A stretch of 64,000 nucleotides of DNA, from the NCBI RefSeq assembly GCF_015864665.1, contig NZ_JADYWU010000001.1, forward strand, positions 1,302,001 to 1,366,000. Direction: 5' to 3'. A program made the translations under genes and the position numbers. The DNA comes from Salinibacterium sp. SWN167. Lineage in GTDB: Bacteria > Actinomycetota > Actinomycetes > Actinomycetales > Microbacteriaceae. Within the stretch, counting starts at the first letter, position 1. Each line of letters begins with the position of its first letter. Under the pieces are notes generated by a model that searched no databases, had not been told where the DNA came from, and worked only from the letters and a program-made list of their open reading frames with translations. Shown one piece after another: positions 26,172 to 34,794 of this stretch.

Positions 26172-26193
26172 TAACTTGTCTAATATCTAGTTA
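26172..26193. promoter_or_regulatory. Putative MarR operator overlapping the MMPL promoter
   Basis: TAACT (26172-26176) and AGTTA (26189-26193) form an inverted repeat around TGTCTAATATC. The repeat covers TAATAT (26181-26186), a plausible -10 box for the transporter gene. It lies in the 77-nt divergent region, the normal position for a MarR site. Confidence 0.4.
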
Positions 26194-26223
26194 ATCGAAG
26201 TACTTTTCTTCAGAAGGAGAGCG

Positions 26224-28395
26224 ATGTCTCGCCTCAGGACATTCATCACCGCCCGGCGCACTTCGTGGATCGTATTGGTCGCCGCCTTTCTCGCGGCGGG
26301 CGCAATATTCGCTGCAGGTTCGGGCAACGAAGAGGGCGCCCTTCCCGGCGTCGGTCTTCCGGAGTCAGCCGAATCGGCACAGGCCGCCGCTGCAGCAGAA
26401 GACCTCCCTGGGGCTGACTCCACGGTTGCTCTTCTCGTCTTCACGCGTGACGGTGATGCACTCACCGACGGCGACACCGCTGCCATCACCGAGGCGGCTG
26501 GCACGCTGAGCGACCTCTCGGCCGAGGGATTCGTTCCACCACCAACATTCTCCGACGACGGCACGACCGCGATCGTCACGGTTCCGCTCGATTCCCTCTC
26601 CGAAGCTGGCGAACAAGCCGAGCGCGCGGATGAGATTCGCGAGGAAGTCAACGCTGACCTTCCGAGTGGCCTCACTGCATTGCTCAGTGGTCCCGAAGGA
26701 TTTGCGGTCGACATCGCCGCCGTCTTTGAAGGTGCTGACTTCACCCTTCTCATCACCACCGTGATTGTTGTCGCAGTGCTCCTGCTCGTGACGTACCGCA
26801 GCCCCTGGTTGTGGCTTGTCCCGCTCATTGTCGTCGGTACTGCCGACGGTCTTGCCGGAATCGTCGCGGCTCGTGTCGCCGCGCTCGCTGGCATCCCCTT
26901 GGATGCCTCGGTCACGGGAATTCTCTCGGTGCTGGTCTTCGGTGCCGGAACCAACTACGCGCTGCTGCTCATCGCCCGTTACCGTGACGAATTACGCTTG
27001 GAAGAAGATCGTCGCGAGGCGATGTCGCGAGCACTGCGCGGAGCGGGCCCGGCGATCATCGCCAGCGGCAGCACAGTGGTGCTCGCCCTCCTCACGCTGG
27101 TATTCGCTGAGCTGCAGGGCAACCGTGCGCTCGGCATCGCGTGTGCCACGGGTGTCGTTATCGCCATGATCTTCGCGCTCGTCGTCTTGCCGGCGGCTCT
27201 CGTCTTGTTCGGTCGCGGTCTCTTCTGGCCGTACATCCCCAAGTTCGGCACTGAAGGCAGCGCAGAACGCGGTGTCTGGCACAAGCTGGGCGTTTTGGTC
27301 TCCAAGAAGCCCGTTGCCGTTGCCATTCTGGGCGCGATCGTGCTTGGCGCGCTCTCCTTGGGCGTTCCGCAAATCAAGATTGGTCTCTCCCAGACCGAGA
27401 GCTTTACGCAGGTTCCCGAAGCGGTTCAGGGCCAAGAACTTATTGCTGACGCCTTTCCTGCTGGCAGCGGTTCTCCGGCATCCGTCATTGTGAACTCTGA
27501 CTATGCCGCTGAGGCTGCCCAAGCGGCCGAGGGCGTCGAGGGCGTGGACGCGGTCAGCATCGGCGAAAGCACGTCGACGATTACGCAGATCAGTGTGGTG
27601 TTGGATGACGCAGCCGAAACTGAGGGCTCGTTCGCCGCTATTGAGGCTCTCCGCGCTGAACTGTCCAGCATCGACGGTGCTGATGCGCTCGTCGGCGGGT
27701 TGGATGCGCAGGCTCTCGACGTGCAGCGCGCCCAACAGCATGACCAAGATCTGGTGATCCCGCTTATCTTGGGCCTGGTCTTCATCGTGTTGGTGCTGCT
27801 CTTGCGTTCGCTTGTTGCTCCGATTCTGTTGCTGCTCACGGTGCTTGCTTCGTTCTTTGCGAGTTTGGGTGCCAGTTGGTTGCTATTCCAGTCGGTCTTC
27901 GGATTCCCGGCTATCGACACCAATGTGGTGCTGTTTAGCTTCCTCTTCCTCGTGGCGCTAGGTGTGGATTACAACATCTTCTTGGTCACCCGGGCTCGAG
28001 AAGAAGCGGTCGAACACGGCACACGCCAGGGGATGATTCGCGCGCTCTCCTCGACCGGCGGCGTCATCACTAGTGCGGGTATTTTGCTCGCCGCCGTGTT
28101 CGCGGTACTGGGTGTTTTGCCGCTCATCACGCTCACGCAGATCGGAATCATCGTCTGCATCGGTGTGCTGCTCGACACGCTGCTGGTTCGCACCGTGATC
28201 GTGCCGTCGCTCGCGTTCATGCTTGGCGAGAAGTTCTGGTGGCCGGGTCGCGTGATTTCGGTTGGTGCAGAAGTTCGCACCCCGAAGCGTGGCGCTGCCG
28301 AGCACGTGCGCGAGCACGCTCCCGCTCACGCCGAAGATCACGCTCCGAAGCACGCGGAGGATGAGCGCTCACCGAAACACAGCATCGACGCTTAG
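26224..28395 (+). CDS. MMPL/RND family membrane transporter
   Basis: A 723-residue RND-superfamily permease of the MMPL type. It has two related halves, each with one membrane helix, an extracytoplasmic domain of about 150 residues and five helices, 12 in all. Motifs include VFGAGTNYALLLIARYRDEL in the first half and ALGVDYNIFLVTRAREE in the second, the proton-relay region of the family. The C-terminal 30 residues are a His/Glu/Lys-rich tail (VREHAPAHAEDHAPKHAED) with possible metal binding. AGAAGGAG lies 4 nt upstream of ATG. Substrate (lipid or drug) is unknown; control by the divergent MarR is likely. Confidence 0.92.
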   Translation: MSRLRTFITARRTSWIVLVAAFLAAGAIFAAGSGNEEGALPGVGLPESAESAQAAAAAEDLPGADSTVALLVFTRDGDALTDGDTAAITEAAGTLSDLSAEGFVPPPTFSDDGTTAIVTVPLDSLSEAGEQAERADEIREEVNADLPSGLTALLSGPEGFAVDIAAVFEGADFTLLITTVIVVAVLLLVTYRSPWLWLVPLIVVGTADGLAGIVAARVAALAGIPLDASVTGILSVLVFGAGTNYALLLIARYRDELRLEEDRREAMSRALRGAGPAIIASGSTVVLALLTLVFAELQGNRALGIACATGVVIAMIFALVVLPAALVLFGRGLFWPYIPKFGTEGSAERGVWHKLGVLVSKKPVAVAILGAIVLGALSLGVPQIKIGLSQTESFTQVPEAVQGQELIADAFPAGSGSPASVIVNSDYAAEAAQAAEGVEGVDAVSIGESTSTITQISVVLDDAAETEGSFAAIEALRAELSSIDGADALVGGLDAQALDVQRAQQHDQDLVIPLILGLVFIVLVLLLRSLVAPILLLLTVLASFFASLGASWLLFQSVFGFPAIDTNVVLFSFLFLVALGVDYNIFLVTRAREEAVEHGTRQGMIRALSSTGGVITSAGILLAAVFAVLGVLPLITLTQIGIIVCIGVLLDTLLVRTVIVPSLAFMLGEKFWWPGRVISVGAEVRTPKRGAAEHVREHAPAHAEDHAPKHAEDERSPKHSIDA

Positions 28396-28417
28396 TCGAC
28401 GCCCAACTCGGATGCTC

Positions 28418-28464
28418 GCCCTAGTCGAGCCCGCAGGCGCTCTGCGCTCGGGCTCGACTAGGGC
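28418..28464. terminator. Bidirectional terminator between MMPL and M23 genes
   Basis: GCCCTAGTCGAGCCCG (28418-28433) and CGGGCTCGACTAGGGC (28449-28464) are perfect 16-bp arms around a 15-nt loop, followed by TTTCG. The right arm contains the stop codon of the minus-strand M23 gene (28458-28460). It serves both convergent genes; the T-run is short. Confidence 0.75.
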
Positions 28465-28949
28465 TTTCGTGTGGGCAGCAGTATCGCCCGCGGTATCGCT
28501 CCGAGGTAATTGAGCGGCGACACGTACTCGCCATCGAGCCGCACGCCAAAGTGGATGCACGCGACCGAACAGTGTCCGGGCTTCAGCTCGCCAATCACCT
28601 CTCCCTGCTGCACGGAGTCACCGCGGGCCAGCGTGGTGGTGACGGGCTCGTAGCTTGTGATGAGTCCGCCAGGGTGGCGCAGCGACAACACCGGGCGGTC
28701 CACCACGACTCCGGCGAAGTGCACGACACCCGCGGAGGGAGCTCGCACCTCAGTCGTGGTGCCAGCGCCAATGTCGATTCCACGATGTCCCGCCGAATAC
28801 GCCGTCTCCGGCGCGATATAGGGGCGGATGATCGGATGCGGTATCGCCACTGGCCAGTCCCACTCGGTGGTCGTGGTCGCGTGTGCGCTCGCGCCGGTGA
28901 CCGCCACCACGAGGAGCGCAAGAATCATGGATGCAGGGGTTCGAAACAT
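28458..28949 (-). CDS. Secreted M23-type (LytM fold) peptidase-like protein
   Basis: A 163-residue exported protein: signal peptide (residues 1 to about 24, ending ASA-HA), then a short LytM domain. Zinc ligands H55 and D59 are present in GHRGID, but the usual HxH motif reads CIHFGVR, so the first His (normally catalytic) is Cys131 and only H133 remains. Similar Cys-containing M23 domains are, to my recollection, widespread in actinobacteria, so it may be a regulator or binder of peptidoglycan rather than a hydrolase. It sits directly upstream of, and divergent from, rpsB. Confidence 0.85.
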   Translation of the reverse strand: MFRTPASMILALLVVAVTGASAHATTTTEWDWPVAIPHPIIRPYIAPETAYSAGHRGIDIGAGTTTEVRAPSAGVVHFAGVVVDRPVLSLRHPGGLITSYEPVTTTLARGDSVQQGEVIGELKPGHCSVACIHFGVRLDGEYVSPLNYLGAIPRAILLPTRKP

Positions 28950-29040
28950 CTATTCAGAGTGCTCGTCTGACCTTCCTTATTGCGGCCGAAATAGACATCA
29001 GGGGAAAACTGTTCCCTGTGATGCTGTTGTGGGGGAGCGA

Positions 29041-29049
29041 TGGTATGAT
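29041..29049 (+). promoter_or_regulatory. Extended -10 promoter of rpsB
   Basis: TGGTATGAT fits an extended -10 (TG-G-TATGAT). The predicted transcript start near 29056 gives a leader of about 215 nt before rpsB. The same promoter type precedes rpsP and rplS. Confidence 0.5.
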
Positions 29050-29055
29050 TTTGGC

Positions 29056-29270
29056 AGCACCGCGTGTATTCGCGGTGACTACGCGTGCCCCGTTGCAGTA
29101 CAACTACCGCAGCACACGGCCGCTACCTCCACTCAGTCCCCTCTCGTGCACCATTGCGCTGGGGGCGGAGGTATGCCCGGGCACTAGGATTCGCGCCAAC
29201 CGGTCGCGAGTATTAACTGAGAAGGCCATTGCCGCCACGCGCGCCAGTGAGCCAGAAAAGGAGAACGGCC
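29056..29270 (+). promoter_or_regulatory. Structured 5' leader of rpsB
   Basis: The leader has several possible helices. ACCGCG/CGCGGT (29059-29076) lies at the very 5' end. TACCTCC (29124-29130) with GGAGGTA (29167-29173) encloses CCCC/GGGG and GTGC/GCGC pairs. TCGCG/CGCGA (29191-29209) follows. The GGAGG in the second helix is not the rpsB ribosome-binding site; that is AAAGGAGA at 29258-29265. The rest of the 321-nt gap (28950-29040) shows no gene. Autogenous control by S2 is inferred from position only. Confidence 0.38.
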
Positions 29271-30248
29271 ATGGCCGTCGTAACCATCCGCCAGCTGCTC
29301 GACAGCGGCGTACACTTCGGACACCAGACTCGTCGTTGGAACCCGAAAATGAAGCGCTTTATTCTGACCGAGCGCTCGGGCAGCCACATCATCGACTTGC
29401 AGCAGTCGCTTGGTTACATCGACGCTGTCTATGACTACGTCAAGGAGACGGTCGCCCACGGCGGAACCATCCTCTTCGTCGGTACCAAGAAGCAGGCACA
29501 GGGAACGATCGCTGAGCAGGCACTGCGCGTAGGCCAGCCCTACGTCAACCAGCGCTGGCTCGGTGGACTCCTCACCAACTTCCAGACGGTTTCCAAGCGT
29601 CTTGCGCGCATGAAGGAACTCGAAGAGGTCGACTTCGATGACACCACACGTGGTTTCACCAAGAAGGAACTGCTCATTCAGAAGCGCGAGCTTGTGAAAC
29701 TGCAGAAGAGCCTCGGCGGTATCCGTAACCTCACGAAGACCCCTTCGGCCATCTGGATCGTTGACACCAAGAAGGAGCACCTCGCCATTGACGAGGCTCA
29801 CAAGCTTGGTATCCCCGTCATCGCCATCCTCGACACCAACTGCGACCCCGACGACGTTGCGTACCCGATCCCGGGTAACGACGACGCCATCCGCTCGGTT
29901 GGTCTCCTCACGCGCATCGTTGCTGACGCTGCTGCTGAGGGCCTCATTCAGCGTCACCAGAAGCCAGAAGAGGGCAAAGAAGTAGAGCCCATGGCTGCCT
30001 GGGAAGCTGAGCTTCTCGGCCAGGCTGACGCGGATGCCGCTGCAGCTAAGACCGAAGAGCCCAAGGCCGAAGAGCCCAAGGCTGAAGAGCCCAAGGCTGA
30101 AGAAGCTAAGGCTGAAGAGCCCAAGGCTGAAGAAGCTAAGGCTGAAGAGCCTGCCAAGGCAGAGGCAAAGGCTGAGAAGGCCGCCGCTAAGCCCGCAGCA
30201 AAGAAGACCCCCGCGAAGGCTGCAGACGCAGCTGACGACAAGAAGTAA
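29271..30248 (+). CDS. rpsB: 30S ribosomal protein S2
   Basis: Essential small-subunit protein needed for S1 binding and initiation. 325 residues: the S2 fold occupies about 1-240 ([49 protein letters not shown]), followed by a repetitive Lys/Glu/Ala/Pro tail of about 80 residues. ATG 29271 with AAAGGAGA upstream gives the family N-terminus MAVVTIRQL; the open frame further upstream is not used. It forms an operon with tsf (11-nt gap). Confidence 0.98.
   Translation: MAVVTIRQLLDSGVHFGHQTRRWNPKMKRFILTERSGSHIIDLQQSLGYIDAVYDYVKETVAHGGTILFVGTKKQAQGTIAEQALRVGQPYVNQRWLGGLLTNFQTVSKRLARMKELEEVDFDDTTRGFTKKELLIQKRELVKLQKSLGGIRNLTKTPSAIWIVDTKKEHLAIDEAHKLGIPVIAILDTNCDPDDVAYPIPGNDDAIRSVGLLTRIVADAAAEGLIQRHQKPEEGKEVEPMAAWEAELLGQADADAAAAKTEEPKAEEPKAEEPKAEEAKAEEPKAEEAKAEEPAKAEAKAEKAAAKPAAKKTPAKAADAADDKK
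30050..30170 (+). repeat. 15-bp tandem repeats in the rpsB tail
   Basis: The unit GCTGAAGAGCCCAAG and its variant GCTGAAGAAGCTAAG recur in phase, encoding [10 protein letters not shown] pentapeptides. Phase with the codon frame shows they are a coding tail, not a non-coding array. Such repeats invite slippage, so tail length may vary between strains. Confidence 0.85.
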
Positions 30249-30259
30249 GGATTCGAACA

Positions 30260-31087
30260 ATGGCAGACTTCAGCCTCGAAGACCTCAAGACCCTGCGCGA
30301 GCGCCTCGGCACCGGCATGGTTGAAACCAAGAACGCTCTCGTTGAGGCGGGCGGTGACCTCGAAAAGGCCACCGAGCTCCTGCGTCTGCGCGGTGCCAAG
30401 AGCAACGCAAAGCGTTCTGACCGTTCCACCAGCGAAGGCCTCATCGCCGCGAAGACCGCTGGCGGAGCAACCACCATCATCGAGCTCGCCTGCGAGACCG
30501 ACTTCGTTGCAAAGGGTGACAAGTTCGTTGCTCTCGGCGAGGCCGTTGCTACCGCAGTTGCTGAGTCCGGCGCGTCGACCGTGGAAGAGGGCCTCGCGGC
30601 CCCCGCTGGGTCGTCGACTGTCGAACAGCTCATCAACGATGAGGCTGCGATTCTCGGTGAGAAGTTCGAACTGCGTCGCCTGACCAAGGTAGAGGGTGAC
30701 TCGTTCGAGGTCTACATGCACCGCACCAACAAGGACCTGCCTCCGCAGGTCGGCGTTGTTGTCGCATACACGGGTGACGATGCAGAGACCGCTCGCGGAA
30801 TCGCGCAGCACATCTCGTTCGCTGCTCCGACCTACCTTTCGCGTGAAGACGTTCCGGCAGATGATGTCGAGAATGAGCGTCGTATCGTTGAAGAGATCAG
30901 TCGCGGAGAGGGCAAGCCTGACGCTGCTCTGCCCAAGATCGTTGAAGGCCGTCTCGGCGCGTTCTTCAAGCAGGTTGCCCTGCTTGACCAGGACTACGCT
31001 CGTGACAACAAGGTTTCGGTCGCCAAGGTTGCCGCTGACGCGGGCATCACCATCACTGGTTTTGCACGCTTCAAGGTAGGCGCCTAA
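30260..31087 (+). CDS. tsf: Elongation factor Ts
   Basis: Nucleotide-exchange factor for EF-Tu. The 275 residues include the N-terminal UBA-like part (DLKTLRERLGTGMVETKNAL) and the core motif ELACETDFVAKGDKF, followed by the dimerisation/core region and a C-terminal module. It is cotranscribed with rpsB and followed by a strong terminator at 31103-31130. Confidence 0.98.
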   Translation: MADFSLEDLKTLRERLGTGMVETKNALVEAGGDLEKATELLRLRGAKSNAKRSDRSTSEGLIAAKTAGGATTIIELACETDFVAKGDKFVALGEAVATAVAESGASTVEEGLAAPAGSSTVEQLINDEAAILGEKFELRRLTKVEGDSFEVYMHRTNKDLPPQVGVVVAYTGDDAETARGIAQHISFAAPTYLSREDVPADDVENERRIVEEISRGEGKPDAALPKIVEGRLGAFFKQVALLDQDYARDNKVSVAKVAADAGITITGFARFKVGA

Positions 31088-31102
31088 CACGCATATCGAT
31101 GA

Positions 31103-31130
31103 AGGCCCGAGGCTCTATTGCCTCGGGCCT
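31103..31130 (+). terminator. Rho-independent terminator after tsf
   Basis: AGGCCCGAGGC (31103-31113) and GCCTCGGGCCT (31120-31130) form an 11-bp stem with a 6-nt loop, followed by TTGTTGTG. It ends the rpsB-tsf operon. The remaining gap to pyrH (31131-31254) contains TGTAAT at 31224-31229, a possible -10 box for pyrH. Confidence 0.88.
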
Positions 31131-31254
31131 TTGTTGTGTGCCGCCGCGGATCAGGCGGCCCGGCACGGTCATTGCGGCGAATGTGCTGTGCGCCCGTGCT
31201 GAACTCTCCGCAACGCAATACCCTGTAATAGAGAACCGCTAGGGAAAGAAGACG

Positions 31255-31968
31255 ATGACAATTCAACGCAAACGCCGAGTGCTGCTAAAACTGTCGGGAG
31301 AAGCATTCGGTGGTGGGCAGTTGGGCGTTAACCCCGATGTTGTCTCGGCCCTCGCTAAAGAAATTGCTGCTGCTGCGGCTGACGTGGAGATCGCTATCGT
31401 CGTTGGTGGCGGCAACTTCTTCCGCGGTGCTGAGCTCAGCCAGCGTGGAATGGATCGTGGCCGCGCCGACTACATGGGCATGTTGGGCACCGTCATGAAT
31501 GCCCTTGCCCTTCAAGACTTCCTCGAGCAGGCCGGTACGGCTACGCGCGTGCAGTCCGCTATCGCTATGACGCAGGTCGCAGAACCCTATATTCCGTTGC
31601 GCGCTGAACGTCATCTCGAGAAGGGCCGAGTTGTTATCTTCGGTGCCGGTGCAGGCTTGCCGTACTTCTCCACCGACACTGTTGCAGCTCAGCGTGCCCT
31701 CGAGATCGGCGCCGAAGAAGTGCTCGTTGCTAAGAACGGCGTTGACGGCGTGTACGACGCTGACCCCCGCAGCAATCCGGATGCACGCAAGCTTGAATCA
31801 ATCAGCTTTCAGGATGCGCTCGTGCAGGGCCTCAAGGTCGTCGATTCGACCGCGTTTAGCCTGTGCATGGACAATGCGATGCCGATGCTCGTGTTCGGCA
31901 TGGAGCCAGCAGGAAACCTCACGCGCGCTATCGTGGGAGAGCAAATCGGCACTCGCGTGCACGGATAG
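31255..31968 (+). CDS. pyrH: Uridylate kinase
   Basis: Phosphorylates UMP to UDP in pyrimidine synthesis; hexameric amino-acid-kinase fold. 237 residues: [12 protein letters not shown] (phosphate loop), [31 protein letters not shown], and [14 protein letters not shown]. Its place between tsf and frr is conserved across bacteria. It has its own promoter region after the tsf terminator. Confidence 0.97.
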   Translation: MTIQRKRRVLLKLSGEAFGGGQLGVNPDVVSALAKEIAAAAADVEIAIVVGGGNFFRGAELSQRGMDRGRADYMGMLGTVMNALALQDFLEQAGTATRVQSAIAMTQVAEPYIPLRAERHLEKGRVVIFGAGAGLPYFSTDTVAAQRALEIGAEEVLVAKNGVDGVYDADPRSNPDARKLESISFQDALVQGLKVVDSTAFSLCMDNAMPMLVFGMEPAGNLTRAIVGEQIGTRVHG

Positions 31969-32076
31969 CGTTCAGCGCACCAATTCCCGCCCCACCCAAA
32001 CGATTTCCGAGTGCCGCACCGCAGTTGTTCATGCCTCTGCACGCTAAACTCGGGTGAGACCCAGAGGAGTGCCCCC

Positions 32077-32628
32077 GTGATCAGTGATGTTCTAGCCGAG
32101 GCTAGCGAAAAGATGAACAAGGCAGTAGAAGCTGCCAAAGATGACTTCGGCACGGTTCGTACCGGCCGCGCTAACCCGGCGTTGTTCCAAAAGGTCCTTG
32201 TGGACTACTACGGAACCCCCACACCGTTGCAGCAGCTTGCGTCCATGGTGAACCAAGAGGCTCGTACTCTCTTGATCACCCCGTTCGACAAGTCCGCGCT
32301 CAAAGACATTGAGAAGGCAATCGCAGGCGCTCACCACCTCGGTGCCAGCGTCGGCAACGATGGCAATGTCATCCGTGCCACGCTGCCGGAACTTACCGAA
32401 GAACGCCGCAAGGAGTTCGTCAAGGTTGTGCGCGACAAGGCTGAGCAGGCTCGTGTCTCGCTTCGCAACGTGCGCCGTAAGGCGAAAGACGACCTTGAAG
32501 CACTGACTGAGGTCGGCGAAGATGAGGTCGCGCGCGCTGAGAAAGAACTAGAAGCGAGCACGAAGGCTCACGTCGACACAATCGACGACGCCCTCAAGCG
32601 TAAAGAAGCTGAACTGCTCGAGGTCTAA
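32077..32628 (+). CDS. frr: Ribosome recycling factor
   Basis: Splits post-termination ribosomes with EF-G. 183 residues of the standard length, with [20 protein letters not shown], and the two-domain helical pattern ending in EELTKAHVD-like helices. GTG 32077 is chosen because AGAGGAG lies 7 nt upstream and it gives the family start [13 protein letters not shown]; the frame is open 22 codons further. It overlaps cdsA by one base (TAATG). Confidence 0.97.
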   Translation: MISDVLAEASEKMNKAVEAAKDDFGTVRTGRANPALFQKVLVDYYGTPTPLQQLASMVNQEARTLLITPFDKSALKDIEKAIAGAHHLGASVGNDGNVIRATLPELTEERRKEFVKVVRDKAEQARVSLRNVRRKAKDDLEALTEVGEDEVARAEKELEASTKAHVDTIDDALKRKEAELLEV

Positions 32629-33506
32629 TGGTCTCCGAATTCGAAGCTCACGTTAGAGCTACAAACGACAAGATTAACGCCCGCACGGGGCGTCCTTTGG
32701 CGATGGCTCTCACTGTGGGGCTGGGCCTTGGTCTTGCATTGTTGTTCAGCCTGATCTTTGTCAAAGAGCTGTACATGCTCTTTGCCGGCGTGCTGGTTGC
32801 CTTCACGGCGTTCGAGCTTGCCAGCGCGCTTCGTTTTGCGGGCCTCAAGATTCCGCGAGTGGCAGCCGTCATCGCGGCGGTTGCTGTTGTTCCCGCGTCG
32901 TTCTATTGGCAGGCTGAAGGCCAGTGGTTTGTCACGCTCGGTGGCATTGTGTTCGTGTGGCTGTGGCGACTCGTTGAAGTAGTCGTGATGCCGAGTCACC
33001 GTGGCTCGGTGCGGTCGATCATGCGCGACCTTGGCGCCGGCGTCTTCGTGATGTTGTACGTCGCGTTCTTGGCAAGCTTCACGGTGCTGCTAACTGCTCA
33101 AGACGGCGGTCAGTGGTGGACGCTTGCAATGTTGATCGTTGTTGTTGTCAGTGACATCGGGGCGTATGCGAGCGGGCTTTCGTTTGGCAAACATAAGATG
33201 GCTCCCACCATCAGCCCCGGAAAAACCTGGGAAGGGTTTGCCGGAGCAGCGCTTTCGGCGATCACCGCTGGCATTCTGCTTGCCCTCTTCATGATCGATC
33301 AGCCCTGGTGGGTTGGACTCATCTTTGGTCTCGTTATCTTGGGTACCGCCACCATGGGAGATCTGGCGGAGTCACTCATCAAGCGTGACCTCGGGATCAA
33401 AGACATTAGTACCTGGCTTCCGGGCCACGGCGGCTTCTTGGATCGTGTAGATTCGTCGCTTTTGTCCGCCGCGGCGGGCTATGCACTCTTTCTTATCTTC
33501 TCGTAA
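32628..33506 (+). CDS. cdsA: Phosphatidate cytidylyltransferase (CDP-diglyceride synthase)
   Basis: Makes CDP-diacylglycerol from phosphatidate and CTP in the membrane. 292 residues with about eight membrane helices after a soluble N-terminus, and the CDS signature region SDIGAYASGLSFGKHKMAPT followed by SPGKTWEG and KDISTWLPGHGGFLDRVDS. The start overlaps the frr stop by one base. The pyrH-frr-cdsA order is conserved. Confidence 0.97.
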   Translation: MVSEFEAHVRATNDKINARTGRPLAMALTVGLGLGLALLFSLIFVKELYMLFAGVLVAFTAFELASALRFAGLKIPRVAAVIAAVAVVPASFYWQAEGQWFVTLGGIVFVWLWRLVEVVVMPSHRGSVRSIMRDLGAGVFVMLYVAFLASFTVLLTAQDGGQWWTLAMLIVVVVSDIGAYASGLSFGKHKMAPTISPGKTWEGFAGAALSAITAGILLALFMIDQPWWVGLIFGLVILGTATMGDLAESLIKRDLGIKDISTWLPGHGGFLDRVDSSLLSAAAGYALFLIFS

Positions 33507-33520
33507 GGCACAATAGAACC

Positions 33521-34072
33521 GTGAGCACCACATTTCCTCGTAGCCGAAAGTCAAAGCTCGGGTACAACGTCGACCAGGTCGAGGACTTCCTCGAGGAGGC
33601 GCGTCGTGCCTACACCGCCGATCGCGGTGACTCGTCTGTCGTGTCGTCTCGCACCATCCGCAAGCTAGCTTTTGCGATGCAAAAGGGTGGATATTCGCCG
33701 GTACACGTTGACTCCGCGTTGGAGCGCCTTGAAGACGCTTTTGCCGCTCGCGAGCGTGACCGTGCGATTGCAGAGCTGGGGGAGACCGCCTGGTACGCCA
33801 AGGCTCGCTCTGAGGCCCAAGAGATTCTCAATCGTCTTGCCCGACGGGATGGCAAGAAGTTTGCCCGCACAAGTTCGTTCACGATCGGCTACTCGATCAA
33901 AGATGTGGATGCCTTCGCCCAAGAGCTTGCGGACTACTTCCAGCACGGTGCCCCGCTCACGATCGATCGCGTGCGCACGGCGGCATTCCGAAGCGCCAAG
34001 GGCGGCTACCGCGAAGCACAGGTCGACTACTTGATCGACTCTGTTATCGACGTCATGCTTGCCGTTCGATAA
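33521..34072 (+). CDS. DivIVA-domain protein with internal duplication
   Basis: A 183-residue cytoplasmic protein composed of two similar halves. Half 1 (about 1-80) has GYNVDQVEDFLEEARRAY and QKGGYSPVHVDSALERL; half 2 (about 110-183) has GYSIKDVDAFAQELADYF and AKGGYREAQVDYLIDSV. Each half carries the Gly-Tyr...Val-Asp pattern of the DivIVA N-terminal domain but no long coiled coil. The start is GTG; CACAAT lies 6 nt upstream, so a second, leaderless transcript is possible. It follows cdsA by 14 nt, linking it to envelope growth. It is not Wag31 itself. Confidence 0.85.
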   Translation: MSTTFPRSRKSKLGYNVDQVEDFLEEARRAYTADRGDSSVVSSRTIRKLAFAMQKGGYSPVHVDSALERLEDAFAARERDRAIAELGETAWYAKARSEAQEILNRLARRDGKKFARTSSFTIGYSIKDVDAFAQELADYFQHGAPLTIDRVRTAAFRSAKGGYREAQVDYLIDSVIDVMLAVR

Positions 34073-34115
34073 TTCCCTCTGTTTTTTCAGGTCTGTCCGT
34101 TAGCATCGGTTTACT

Positions 34116-34763
34116 TTGTTTATTAAATCTCATGCGGCAATCCTCCGCGCTCAGGCCAAGAGTCAGGGCGCGGATCTTTCTGGGCGCCACACCCGTGTCT
34201 CTTGGAGCCTGCCTATCTTTGCTTCTACCGTGAGCTTGGGCTTCATCGCGACGCTCATGATGGCCGTGCCCACTCCTGCCAGCACTGTCTCGGCGGCGCA
34301 GGTTCCTCTGAGCACCGTGCAGCGCGCAGAAGTGCAGTCGATCACGGTTGCCGAGGGTTTTGTTAATGAAGTCGAGCGCGACAAACTCACGATCAAGGAG
34401 CTCGTCGTTGAGCCTGTCGTGGTCGCCGCTCCCGCAGCACCGGCAGTGGGAACGCCTGACCCCGGCACAGCGCAGGCTGTTGCCTTGTCCATGCTGACAG
34501 CCCGTGGTTTGGGCTCGGGGGAGTACAGCTGCCTCGTCAGCCTGTGGAACCGTGAATCTGGCTGGAATGTGTACGCGCAGAATGCCTCTAGTGGTGCCTA
34601 TGGCATCCCGCAGGCGCTTCCCGGTAGCAAGATGGCTACTGCCGGTGCCGACTGGGCTACAAACCCGGCAACTCAGATTTCCTGGGGTTTGAGCTACATC
34701 GAGGGCCGTTACGGAACCCCGTGTGGCGCGTGGGCTTATTCAGAGTCCAATGGCTGGTACTAG
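34116..34763 (+). CDS. Secreted transglycosylase-like protein
   Basis: 215 residues. A hydrophobic segment (about 30-50, ending PTPASTVSA) acts as signal peptide or anchor, followed by a Pro/Ala linker and a C-terminal lytic-transglycosylase-like domain (about 120-215) with putative catalytic Glu147 in SLWNRESGWN and AYGIPQALPGSKM. C139 and C203 could form a disulfide. The only in-frame start before the hydrophobic part is TTG 34116, with no Shine-Dalgarno and TAGCAT (34101-34106) in -10 position, so start and leaderless status are tentative. Similar proteins are involved in wall remodelling. Confidence 0.78.
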   Translation: MFIKSHAAILRAQAKSQGADLSGRHTRVSWSLPIFASTVSLGFIATLMMAVPTPASTVSAAQVPLSTVQRAEVQSITVAEGFVNEVERDKLTIKELVVEPVVVAAPAAPAVGTPDPGTAQAVALSMLTARGLGSGEYSCLVSLWNRESGWNVYAQNASSGAYGIPQALPGSKMATAGADWATNPATQISWGLSYIEGRYGTPCGAWAYSESNGWY

Positions 34764-34794
34764 ACCGCCTCGCATCTCCGCATAAGCTTGAGCT

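Noticed and set aside
30050-30170. 15-bp tandem repeats as a non-coding satellite
   Set aside because: They are in the rpsB frame and encode AEEPK pentapeptides of a ribosomal-protein tail.
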